From Hyphomicrobiales bacterium (GTDB lineage: Bacteria; Pseudomonadota; Alphaproteobacteria; Rhizobiales; Beijerinckiaceae), in assembly GCA_028865375.1 (NCBI GenBank), contig JAGWKJ010000143.1, forward strand, positions 1-6,448: DNA of 6,448 nucleotides, read 5' to 3'. Made by a program: the position numbers and the translations under genes. This document shows positions 1 through 6,448 of this stretch, in pieces. Each line of letters begins with the position of its first letter. Position 1 is the stretch's first letter. The notes beneath the pieces are model-generated. The model was not told the origin of the DNA and made no database searches. It saw nothing but the letters and a program-made list of their open reading frames with translations.

Positions 1-1077
<1,077 letters not shown>

Positions 1078-1078
<1 letters not shown>

Positions 1079-1653
1079 CAGCCGACCTCTTTCATGCGGG
1101 CGCGGAGCGCGTTGAGCCTGGTGCGAATCGACCCGTCGACCATGCGGGAGCCGAGCTTGACGACGAGACCGCCGACGATGGCGGGATCGACCTTGACGGC
1201 GAGGTCGACGGACTTGCCGCCGCCCGCCCCCGCCAGCGCGGCCTTGAGGGCCGCCACGTGGGAATCCGAAAGGGGAGACGCCGCCGTCACCTCGGCGCGC
1301 ACGACGCCTTTGGCGCGGTCGTCCAGCCGGCGATAGGCGGCGATCATGCCGCCGACGGCGGCCAGCCGGCGCTTGCGCGCGACCAATTTCACGAAATCCG
1401 CGGCCAGCCCGAACACGCCGGCGCGCTGGAGCACGACGGCGACCGCGCGGCCCTGTTCGGCCGCCGACAAAGCGGGGCTCGCCGCCATTCGGCGCAGGTC
1501 GGCGCTCTCCGCGAGCAGCCGGTCGAAGGCGTCGAGGCCGGCCATGACTTCGTCGGTCTTGGCGCGTTCGCGCGCGAGGTCGAACAACGCGGACGCATAG
1601 CGGCCCGCCACGCCGGTGGCGACATTCGTTTCCTGGGAGATGTCCTGCGCCAC
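1078..1653 (-). CDS. atpH: F1F0 ATP synthase subunit delta (OSCP homologue)
   Basis: The delta subunit is the peripheral-stalk connector that ties the top of the F1 alpha/beta hexamer to the b subunits. The protein has 191 residues, close to the family's usual 177-190. The N-terminal helical domain opens with RYASALFDLA (18-27) and includes FVKLVARKRRL (87-97). The C-terminal family signature is VDPAIVGGLVVKLGSRMVDGS (155-175, V and G positions conserved). The start is GTG (1653-1651). An in-frame TAG lies six codons upstream and there is no in-frame ATG between them, so GTG is the only good choice. The ribosome site is weak (GGA five bases ahead). It is the first gene of the minus-strand atp operon and is joined to atpA by a one-base overlap. 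Confidence 0.96.
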
Positions 1654-1842
1654 GACGATCCGGCCATTCTAGGCGCCAAATCGCTCCGGACTCGGGGCGC
1701 TGGGGCCCTCGGTCAGTCGCTGCGTGGCGCGATCATGCGGACCCCGGCCGCCGCAAAGCCCGCCGAAGTGGGCGGCGCGTAACATAGGCATTTCCGTGGC
1801 GCAACCCCGCCAAGGCGTCGGCGGCGCGACGCGACGCCGCGG
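1654..1842 (-). promoter_or_regulatory. Intergenic region upstream of atpH, presumed atp operon promoter
   Basis: These 189 non-coding bases lie between the MFS stop and the atpH start, and are the only place in the window for an atp promoter. On the minus strand the best -10-like hexamer is TATGTT (1786-1781) in a short AT-richer patch. No -35 element sits at a normal 16-18 base distance: TTGGCG is 22 bases away and TTGCGC only 12. If TATGTT is real, the atpH leader is about 120 bases. The region as a whole is assigned by position; the hexamer is a weak guess. Confidence 0.4.
1755..1775 (-). terminator. Weak GC hairpin with short T run downstream of the MFS gene
   Basis: Read on the minus strand, CCGCC (1775-1771), a CACTTC loop and GGCGG (1764-1760) can form a 5-bp GC stem followed by GCTTT. 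It lies about 68 bases after the MFS stop and could help end that transcript. The stem and T run are both short. In a genome this GC-rich such hairpins arise by chance, and it would fall inside the leader of any atp transcript starting near 1775. Confidence 0.2.
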
Positions 1843-3018
1843 TTACCCGCCGGCGGCGCGCGGCCTTGCGGCGCGGGCGATGATCGCCACCAGCGCCGCG
1901 GCCGCAAGCGTCACGAGAAACGCGATCCGCAGGCCCGCCGCTTGCGCGACCGCGCCGATCAAGGGCGGGCCGAGCAGGAAGCCGGAATAACCGACCGTCG
2001 CCGTCGTCGCGATGCCGGTCGAGGCGCCGCCGGCGGCCTCCGCGCCGGCGCCGAACACGGTCGGCACCATGTTGGCGACGCCGGCGCCCACCAGCCAGAA
2101 GCCGACGATCGCCGCGACGCCTTGATAGGGCCCCACCACGAGCGCGACACCCGCCGCGACGACCGCTGCGCCGGCCATGACAGTGGGCATCCGGCCCAAT
2201 CGGGCCACCACGCGGTCGCCGACCAACCGCATTCCCAGCATCGCCAGCGCGTAGCCGACGTAGCCGACGGTCGCGCGGTCCGGCGCGAGACCGAGATCGT
2301 CGCGCAGATAGACGCCGCTCCAGTCGGTCGCCGAGCCTTCGATCATCATGCCGAGCGCCGCGATGGCGCCAAAGGCCAGCAGGCGGCGCTCGGGCCAAGC
2401 AAAAGCATGGCCGTCGGGTGCGCGGTCGCCAACCCCGATCAGGAACGTCCAGGGCCAAGCGACCGCAAGGGCCAAAGCGGCCTCGACGCCAAGTTGGACG
2501 CCGGCGCTGGCGCCCGAATGGATGAGCCAAGCTCCGATGGCCGAACCGGCCAGACCGCCCGCGCTCCAAGCCGCATGAAACGACGACATGATCGGCGCTC
2601 GCCACGCTTTCTCGACGTTGGCGGCATGGGCGTTCATCGGCACGTCCATCAAGCCGTTGAAAATGCCGAACAAGAATGCGACTGGGCCGAGCAGCGACAA
2701 TCCCGGCGAGACCGCCGCGCCCAACGGCAGCGCCGCCATCGTCAGCGCGAAGGCCGGAGTGGACAGCCGCAACGCCCGCCCGGTGCCGCCGAACCTTGGA
2801 ACCGCCAAGCCGCCGAACGGCATGGCGGTGATCGCACCGGCGGCGACCAGCAGCAGCGCGACCGACAACGCACCGTCGGACAGTCGATAGTCCGCCTTGA
2901 TGGCGGGGATCGCGACCGCCCAAGCGCCGACGCCGAAACCATTGGCGAAGAAGACGGATGCGACACCGAGGCGGGCCTTCATGGGCCTATCCGCAGCGAC
3001 CGTCGAGCTGGATGTCAT
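1843..3018 (-). CDS. MFS transporter, YbjJ-type
   Basis: This is a 391-residue inner-membrane protein of the major facilitator superfamily with about 12 hydrophobic segments; E. coli YbjJ is 402 residues. Numbered from ATG 3018, it has TM1 with FFANGFGVGAWAVAIPAI (23-40), GLMDVPMNAHAANVEK (122-137), SSFHAAWSAGGLAGSAIG (145-162), EGSATDWSGVYLR (227-239), NMVPTVFGAGAE (316-327) and GYSGFLLGPPLIG (343-355). These match the blocks I recall from YbjJ, including its EGSANDW and FLVGPPLLG segments. The substrate is unknown. The frame is open back to 3336, with other ATGs at 3069, 3054 and 2982. I chose 3018 for a normal-length cytoplasmic N-terminus. ATG 2982 has a better-spaced GGA and would give 379 residues. 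It is transcribed divergently from the polysaccharide genes and in the same direction as atp. Confidence 0.9.
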   Translation of the reverse strand: MTSSSTVAADRPMKARLGVASVFFANGFGVGAWAVAIPAIKADYRLSDGALSVALLLVAAGAITAMPFGGLAVPRFGGTGRALRLSTPAFALTMAALPLGAAVSPGLSLLGPVAFLFGIFNGLMDVPMNAHAANVEKAWRAPIMSSFHAAWSAGGLAGSAIGAWLIHSGASAGVQLGVEAALALAVAWPWTFLIGVGDRAPDGHAFAWPERRLLAFGAIAALGMMIEGSATDWSGVYLRDDLGLAPDRATVGYVGYALAMLGMRLVGDRVVARLGRMPTVMAGAAVVAAGVALVVGPYQGVAAIVGFWLVGAGVANMVPTVFGAGAEAAGGASTGIATTATVGYSGFLLGPPLIGAVAQAAGLRIAFLVTLAAAALVAIIARAARPRAAGG

Positions 3019-3329
3019 AAGGGCGAATCTCAGGGCCAATGCCCGCCCGCTCATAGCGCGAGCTTGCATGCCGACCCGACGGGATCGGTTCAATTCTCGA
3101 TTACGACGGTAATGATCGGACCCGTCGTCGCGTCGAAAATGACGAAAGGCGGTAGAAGACTTGGGTCGATTCGGCACGCTCGGGTCCGTACATGTGCGTT
3201 CGGCGCCACACACGATGCCCAAATGCGCGTCGCCAAGATCGGACACGATCAAATCCGCTTGTTTGCGAGGCGAAATCGGATAGGTATGCCGACGAGCGGT
3301 CAACGCCGTCGGTGACGTCGAAGGTTCGA
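3019..3329. promoter_or_regulatory. Divergent intergenic region between MFS and polysaccharide export genes
   Basis: These 311 bases must hold the start signals for both flanking genes. No convincing gene lies here: a 58-codon plus-strand frame (3139-3315) has no ribosome site and no recognisable product. For the plus strand, TTGTTT (3259-3264) followed after 15 bases by GATAGG (3279-3284) is the nearest thing to a sigma70-type promoter, with a poor -10. The region is less GC-rich than the genes around it. It contains the inverted repeat listed separately, an 8-base direct repeat GATCGGAC (3114-3121 and 3237-3244), and GGCGGTAG at 3148-3155. The regulatory role is inferred from position. Confidence 0.5.
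3077..3127. repeat. Nested inverted repeats, possible operator
   Basis: An inner perfect inverted repeat, ATTAC-GACG-GTAAT (3100-3113), lies between outer arms CGACGGG (3077-3083) and CCCGTCG (3121-3127). The outer left arm is itself part of a small palindrome, CCCGACGGG (3075-3083). The inner repeat, with 5-base arms and a 4-base centre in a relatively AT-rich patch, is the size of a dimeric repressor site. It lies 59-86 bases upstream of the MFS start and over 200 bases upstream of the export gene, so control of the MFS gene is the simpler reading. No regulator gene is visible in the window. The two repeats do not share exactly the same centre. Confidence 0.35.
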
Positions 3330-4568
3330 ATGGCATTTCCGTCCGCAGCGTTCCCGGTACGGCCCGCCGAGTATCCGTTGGGCGCCCTTCGAGTGGGCGC
3401 CCTTCGAGCCGTTTTGGCCTGTGCGGCGCTCACGCTTGCCGGTTGCAGCGCCCTGCCAGATTCCGGACCGAGCACCGATGCGGTGTTCAAGGACGCCGCC
3501 CAGACGGCGCCCGACGGCGCGACGGCGCAAAACTATGAAATCGCCGACGTCGATCAAACGGTGATCGAAGCGCTGTCGGTCCGTTCGCCGGCGAGCTTGG
3601 CCAAGCGGTTCGGCGACTATCGTCCCCCGGTCGACACCGTCATCGGCGTCGGCGACGTGGTTCGGATCACGATCTGGGAGGCCGGATCGGGCGGTCTGTT
3701 CGCCGCGCCGCCGATGGTCGGCCAGTTCTCGACCGGCGCCAACAGCGCGACCATACCGGACCAATCGGTGGGCCGCGACGGCACGATCACGGTGCCGTTC
3801 GCGGGCCGCATCAGGGCGGCGGGCCTGTCGCCCGCCAGCCTGCAATCGCGCATCGCGACGGCGCTGGTGGGCAAGGCGAGCCAGCCCCAAGTGCTGGCGA
3901 CCATCGTCCGGCAAGTGAGCGCCGACGCCACCGTGGTGGGCGAAAGCACGGGCGGTGCCGTGGTGCCGCTGGCGCCGGGCGGCACGCGGATCCTCGACGC
4001 GATCGCGCAGGCTGGCGGCATCCATACTCCGTTGTTCGAGACCGAAGTCCGGTTGTCGCGCGGCGGCCGCACCGAGGCGGTGCCGGTCTCGACCATCGTC
4101 TCGAACCCTCGCGAGAACGTCTATCTGCGTCCCGGCGACACGATCGCGCTAGTGCGCAAGCCGCGCAACGTGCTGGCGCTCGGCGCCACCGGGGGCAGCG
4201 CGCAAATCCCGTTCGATTCCGACCACATGACCTTGGCCGACGCGCTCGCCAAGGCGGGCGGCCTGCAGGACTACCGCGCCGATCCCGCCGGCGTATTCGT
4301 GTTCCGCTACGAGAGCAACGCGGTCGCCGGTCGCTTGCGCCCGGGCAGCTCGCTCGTGGCGACGCGCGCGCGCGTGCCGTTCGTCTATCGGCTCAACCTG
4401 CGGCAGGCGCAGAACCTGCTGTTGGCGCAGCACTTCCCGATGTTCGACGGCGACGTGCTCTATGTATCGAATTCGCCATACGTCAGCGTGGCGAAGGCGA
4501 CGCAGATCTTCGCCAATGTCGCGCAGCCGGTGACGACCGCGGCTTCGGTCAGGTCGGCGTTGAAATGA
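3330..4568 (+). CDS. Outer-membrane polysaccharide export lipoprotein (Wza/KpsD/OPX family)
   Basis: This 412-residue protein would form the outer-membrane channel for capsule or exopolysaccharide export. The start ATG has AAGG (3321-3324) five bases upstream. The signal peptide carries Arg 11, 21 and 26, a hydrophobic stretch (27-37) and lipobox LAGC (36-39), so Cys39 should be lipidated. The polysaccharide export domain spans about 100-200, with VIGVGDVVRITIWEAG (104-119) and VGRDGTITVPFAGRI (147-161). Two SLBB-like segments follow: about 200-275, with RILDAIAQAGGI and VYLRPGDTI, and about 280-330, with LADALAKAGGLQDYRADP. The conserved end FPMFDGDVLYVSNSP (369-383) precedes a helical tail like the Wza barrel helix. 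The architecture is complete, and it is the first gene of the plus-strand cluster. The in-frame GTG at 3312 lacks a ribosome site. Which polymer it exports cannot be told from the sequence. Confidence 0.93.
   Translation: MAFPSAAFPVRPAEYPLGALRVGALRAVLACAALTLAGCSALPDSGPSTDAVFKDAAQTAPDGATAQNYEIADVDQTVIEALSVRSPASLAKRFGDYRPPVDTVIGVGDVVRITIWEAGSGGLFAAPPMVGQFSTGANSATIPDQSVGRDGTITVPFAGRIRAAGLSPASLQSRIATALVGKASQPQVLATIVRQVSADATVVGESTGGAVVPLAPGGTRILDAIAQAGGIHTPLFETEVRLSRGGRTEAVPVSTIVSNPRENVYLRPGDTIALVRKPRNVLALGATGGSAQIPFDSDHMTLADALAKAGGLQDYRADPAGVFVFRYESNAVAGRLRPGSSLVATRARVPFVYRLNLRQAQNLLLAQHFPMFDGDVLYVSNSPYVSVAKATQIFANVAQPVTTAASVRSALK
3380..3409 (+). repeat. 15-base tandem duplication inside the lipoprotein signal peptide
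   Basis: Two head-to-tail copies differ only at the last base: GGGCGCCCTTCGAGT (3380-3394) and GGGCGCCCTTCGAGC (3395-3409). Each adds five residues in frame, so the signal peptide reads GALRV then GALRA (19-28, up to the reading-frame offset). The repeat lengthens the basic N-region by one arginine without breaking the frame. The near-identity of the copies suggests a fairly recent slippage duplication. Confidence 0.85.
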
Positions 4569-4776
4569 ATGTCGTCCGGGGCGCGAGTTTGGGATTGTGC
4601 GTCGTGCCGAATGGGGACTAGGAATTCGGAGTCCGCGGAGAGCGGGGCCGACGGGTAGCGGGTTCAGCACGGAGTGGGTCCAAGTCCGATACGCCGCTTA
4701 GGTTTTATATTGTCGGTCGCCGGAGTTTTGCCGGGTGCCGCGTTGCGTTCCGAGAAATCGCTTTTGGGGGGTATTT
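4569..4776 (+). promoter_or_regulatory. Leader between the export gene and the first glycosyltransferase
   Basis: These bases separate two genes that otherwise look like one transcription unit. Third-position GC falls off here, as expected for non-coding DNA. The region contains an AT-rich island at 4699-4711 with TATATT (4706-4711), which could be a -10 element, but no -35 match lies 16-18 bases upstream. GGTAGCG is at 4654-4660. GGAG (4722-4725) precedes an in-frame GTG at 4735 by nine bases, the main alternative start for the downstream gene. No clear terminator hairpin was seen. An internal promoter is possible but not shown. Confidence 0.35.
4766..4771 (+). promoter_or_regulatory. Six-G ribosome-binding-like tract before a TTG start
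   Basis: GGGGGG lies five bases ahead of TTG 4777 and is followed by an unusually T-rich spacer. It can pair with the pyrimidine-rich anti-Shine-Dalgarno sequence only with G-U pairs. It supports the TTG start of the glycosyltransferase but does not prove it, because GTG 4735 has its own GGAG. Confidence 0.4.
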
Positions 4777-6090
4777 TTGTCGCTCGCTCTCGATTTGAAC
4801 GATGCACGGCGCGCTGCGACCGCGCGCGAGCTCGCCGCCGAAGCCGATGCCGTGCTCTACGACGTCACCCGTATCGCGACGCGTTTTTTCCGGTCGACGC
4901 CCAACGGCATCGATCGCGTCGACTTGGCCTATGCGAGACACTTCCTCGGTCGCGCGGAAGACTCGGGCTTCGACCGCGGCGTGATCTGGACTCCGCTCGG
5001 CGCGCGGACGTTTTCGGGCGCGCGCGGCGCGCGACTCGTCGACGACGTGCTGGCGCATTGGGGCGAGACGCGCGCCGCCGACGGCAACCTTTTCGACCGG
5101 CCCACCGGCCGCCCGCGTCCCGCGCGTCGCGCCGGCGAGTTCCTTCGTGGCGTGTCCGCGGTCTCGAAATCCATTCCGCGCGCGATCGCGCCTTCGCCCC
5201 CGGCCGCGAAGCGGCACGGCGGCGGCTTCTATTTCAACGCCAGCCAGTTCCCGATCTGGCGGCGCGAACATCGCGCTTGGGTGGCGCGCCAGACGGGTCT
5301 GCGGTCGGTGTTCTTCGTCCACGACCTGCTCCCCATCACGCATCCGGAATTCTTTCCCGCCGCGGAACCCGCGCGCCACCTGACCAGGATGGAAGCGATC
5401 GCCGACAGCGCCAGCGGCGTCGTCGTCGCCAGCGAACACGTGCGCGACGACCTCGCGCGCCATTTCCGCGGCCTCGGCCGCGCGGCGCCACCGGTCTGCG
5501 TCGCGCCGCTGCCGGTTTCGGAAACCTTCGTGAACAGCCCACCGCGCATCGGCATCTCCGGCGGGGCGCCTTTCTTCCTGGTTTGCGGCACGGTAGAGCC
5601 GCGCAAGAACCACCTGCTCCTCCTGAACGTCTGGCGCGAATTGATCCGTCGCGAGGCCCATTCGGCGCCGAAGCTGATCGTGGCCGGCCGCAGGGGCGGC
5701 GGCTGCGACAACACGGCCGCACTGCTCGACCGCGCCACGGAATTGCGCGGACACGTGATCACGATCCCGGACGCCACGACACCGGAAGTCTGCGCCTTGA
5801 TGGACCGGGCCCAGGCCGTGCTGATGCCGTCCTTCGCCGAGGGCTTCGGCTTCCCGGTCCATGAAGCGGTCGCTCGCGGGACGCCGGTGCTGGCCTCCGA
5901 CATCCCGGCCTTCCGCGGTCTGTCCGGCTCGCCGCTGGTGACGCTGATCGACCCGGTGGACGGGGCGGGCTGGCTGGAAGCCGTGCGCGCGCGCGCGGGC
6001 GTGCGCGGCCGCAAGCGCGGCGCGCGCGAAATCCGCACCACTTGGGAAGGCCATTTCCGCGAGGTCGAAGGCTTCCTCGCGTCGCTGTGA
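4777..6090 (+). CDS. GT4-type glycosyltransferase, capsule/exopolysaccharide cluster
   Basis: This cytoplasmic glycosyltransferase has two Rossmann domains (GT-B fold) and would move a sugar from a nucleotide donor to a growing glycan. Numbered from TTG 4777 it has 437 residues. The N-terminus holds a YDVTRI...NGIDRVDLAYARHFL block (28-57) shared with the next gene. VHDLLP (181-186) is the acceptor-side HD motif of GT4 enzymes. The C-terminal donor domain has CGTVEPRKNH (270-279, Arg276 and Lys277) and the EX7E motif EGFGFPVHE (355-363). No signal peptide or membrane segment is evident. The start is uncertain. GTG 4735 is possible, but third-position GC between 4735 and 4776 is only about half and rises soon after 4777, so I prefer TTG. 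Start aside, the frame is intact. Donor, acceptor and linkage are unknown. The following gene begins 8 bases after the stop. Confidence 0.88.
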   Translation: MSLALDLNDARRAATARELAAEADAVLYDVTRIATRFFRSTPNGIDRVDLAYARHFLGRAEDSGFDRGVIWTPLGARTFSGARGARLVDDVLAHWGETRAADGNLFDRPTGRPRPARRAGEFLRGVSAVSKSIPRAIAPSPPAAKRHGGGFYFNASQFPIWRREHRAWVARQTGLRSVFFVHDLLPITHPEFFPAAEPARHLTRMEAIADSASGVVVASEHVRDDLARHFRGLGRAAPPVCVAPLPVSETFVNSPPRIGISGGAPFFLVCGTVEPRKNHLLLLNVWRELIRREAHSAPKLIVAGRRGGGCDNTAALLDRATELRGHVITIPDATTPEVCALMDRAQAVLMPSFAEGFGFPVHEAVARGTPVLASDIPAFRGLSGSPLVTLIDPVDGAGWLEAVRARAGVRGRKRGAREIRTTWEGHFREVEGFLASL

Positions 6091-6098
6091 AGGCGGGG

Positions 6099-6448
6099 AT
6101 GCCTCCGATGGCGAATGCGCCGGTCGCCTATGACCTAACCCATTTGGTGTCGCGGCTGATGAGCCGCAAGCCGTCGGGCATCGACCAGATCGACCTCGCC
6201 TATGCGCGGCATTTCCTGGCGCCGGGACGGGCGCCCCTTGCGTCAGGCGTCAAATACGGCTTGAGCGCGGGCCGCGTGCTGGACAATGCAGCCGCCAATT
6301 CCGCGCTGGCGGCGGCGGACCGGACTTGGCGCGTCGCCAAGTCGGCGGCGAGCGCCGGCACGCCGGGATCGCGATTGGCCGCGCATGTCGCGCATCTGCG
6401 CCATCGCGCGGCCCGGACGCGCGGCGCGACGATTCCAGAGGGCGCCGT
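6099..6448 (+). CDS. Second glycosyltransferase, N-terminal 116 residues (partial at right edge)
   Basis: The frame opens at ATG 6099 with GAAGG (6089-6093) five bases upstream and stays open to the window end. A second ATG at 6108 (codon 4) is an alternative. The N-terminus carries YDLTHL...SGIDQIDLAYARHFL (11-40), which matches the same block in the preceding glycosyltransferase at 17 of 30 positions by hand count. The residues after it (about 50-116) are Ala/Arg-rich and align poorly with the neighbour. The catalytic C-terminal domain lies beyond the edge, so the call rests on this paralogy and on gene context. The 8-base gap after the previous stop indicates co-transcription. Role, donor and acceptor are unknown. 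Confidence 0.8.
   Translation, partial: MPPMANAPVAYDLTHLVSRLMSRKPSGIDQIDLAYARHFLAPGRAPLASGVKYGLSAGRVLDNAAANSALAAADRTWRVAKSAASAGTPGSRLAAHVAHLRHRAARTRGATIPEGA

Noticed and set aside
1942..3315. Long plus-strand open frame (457 codons) opposite the MFS gene
   Set aside because: The product is Arg/Gln/Asp/Gly-rich low-complexity sequence antisense to a well-matched transporter. It has no ribosome site or recognisable domain.
3139..3315. 58-residue basic open frame in the divergent intergenic region
   Set aside because: It has no ribosome site and Arg-rich composition typical of non-coding GC-rich DNA, and it shares its frame with the antisense shadow of the MFS gene.
3019..3336. N-terminal extension of the MFS protein by up to 106 residues
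   Set aside because: The frame is open, but the extra residues are hydrophilic and unlike any MFS N-terminus, and the family length (about 390-400) fits a start at 3018 or 2982.
4565..4621. 18-residue open frame overlapping the export gene stop (ATGA)
   Set aside because: The overlap resembles coupled translation, but the peptide is very short, the ribosome site is poorly spaced and there is no recognisable sequence.
4628..4642. TCCGCGGA palindrome in the glycosyltransferase leader
   Set aside because: It is an 8-base palindrome with no T run or wider symmetry, and is expected by chance at this GC content.
4674..5864. Second plus-strand frame (396 codons) overlapping the first glycosyltransferase
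   Set aside because: This is a +1-type shadow, very Arg-rich. The glycosyltransferase frame carries the EX7E and HD motifs.

Overview
The window is GC-rich and gene-dense and looks like a piece of an alphaproteobacterial chromosome. The main support is a minus-strand atpH-atpA pair with no F0 gene (atpF/atpE/atpB) just upstream of atpH. This is the split F1/F0 arrangement usual in alphaproteobacteria. The polysaccharide export lipoprotein also resembles the alphaproteobacterial form of its family. No genus can be assigned from the sequence alone.

Layout. Positions 1-1653 (minus) hold the start of an F1-ATP synthase operon: atpH, then atpA, which runs off the left edge. Positions 1654-1842 are a non-coding gap expected to carry the atp promoter. 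Positions 1843-3018 (minus) encode an MFS transporter of the YbjJ type. Positions 3019-3329 are a divergent intergenic region with a small nested inverted repeat. On the plus strand follow an outer-membrane polysaccharide export lipoprotein (Wza/KpsD/OPX type, 3330-4568), a 208-base leader with an AT-rich island, a GT4-type glycosyltransferase (about 4777-6090), and 8 bases later a second, related glycosyltransferase cut by the right edge (6099-6448).

How the genes work together. The plus-strand genes look like the first part of a capsule or exopolysaccharide cluster. The glycosyltransferases would add sugars to a lipid-linked or growing glycan in the cytoplasm, and the lipoprotein would form the outer-membrane exit channel. 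No inner-membrane partner (Wzc, Wzx, Wzy or ABC exporter) is visible, so it would have to lie beyond the right edge or elsewhere. The MFS gene is transcribed away from the cluster and shows no evident functional link to it. The atp genes are housekeeping and mark this as a core/accessory junction.

No tRNA, rRNA, CRISPR array, insertion sequence or phage gene was seen. I found no clear evidence of a new biological system. The most interesting points are the shared N-terminal signature of the two tandem glycosyltransferases, the in-frame duplication in the lipoprotein signal peptide, the unclear start of the first glycosyltransferase, and weak ops-like motifs upstream of the polysaccharide genes.
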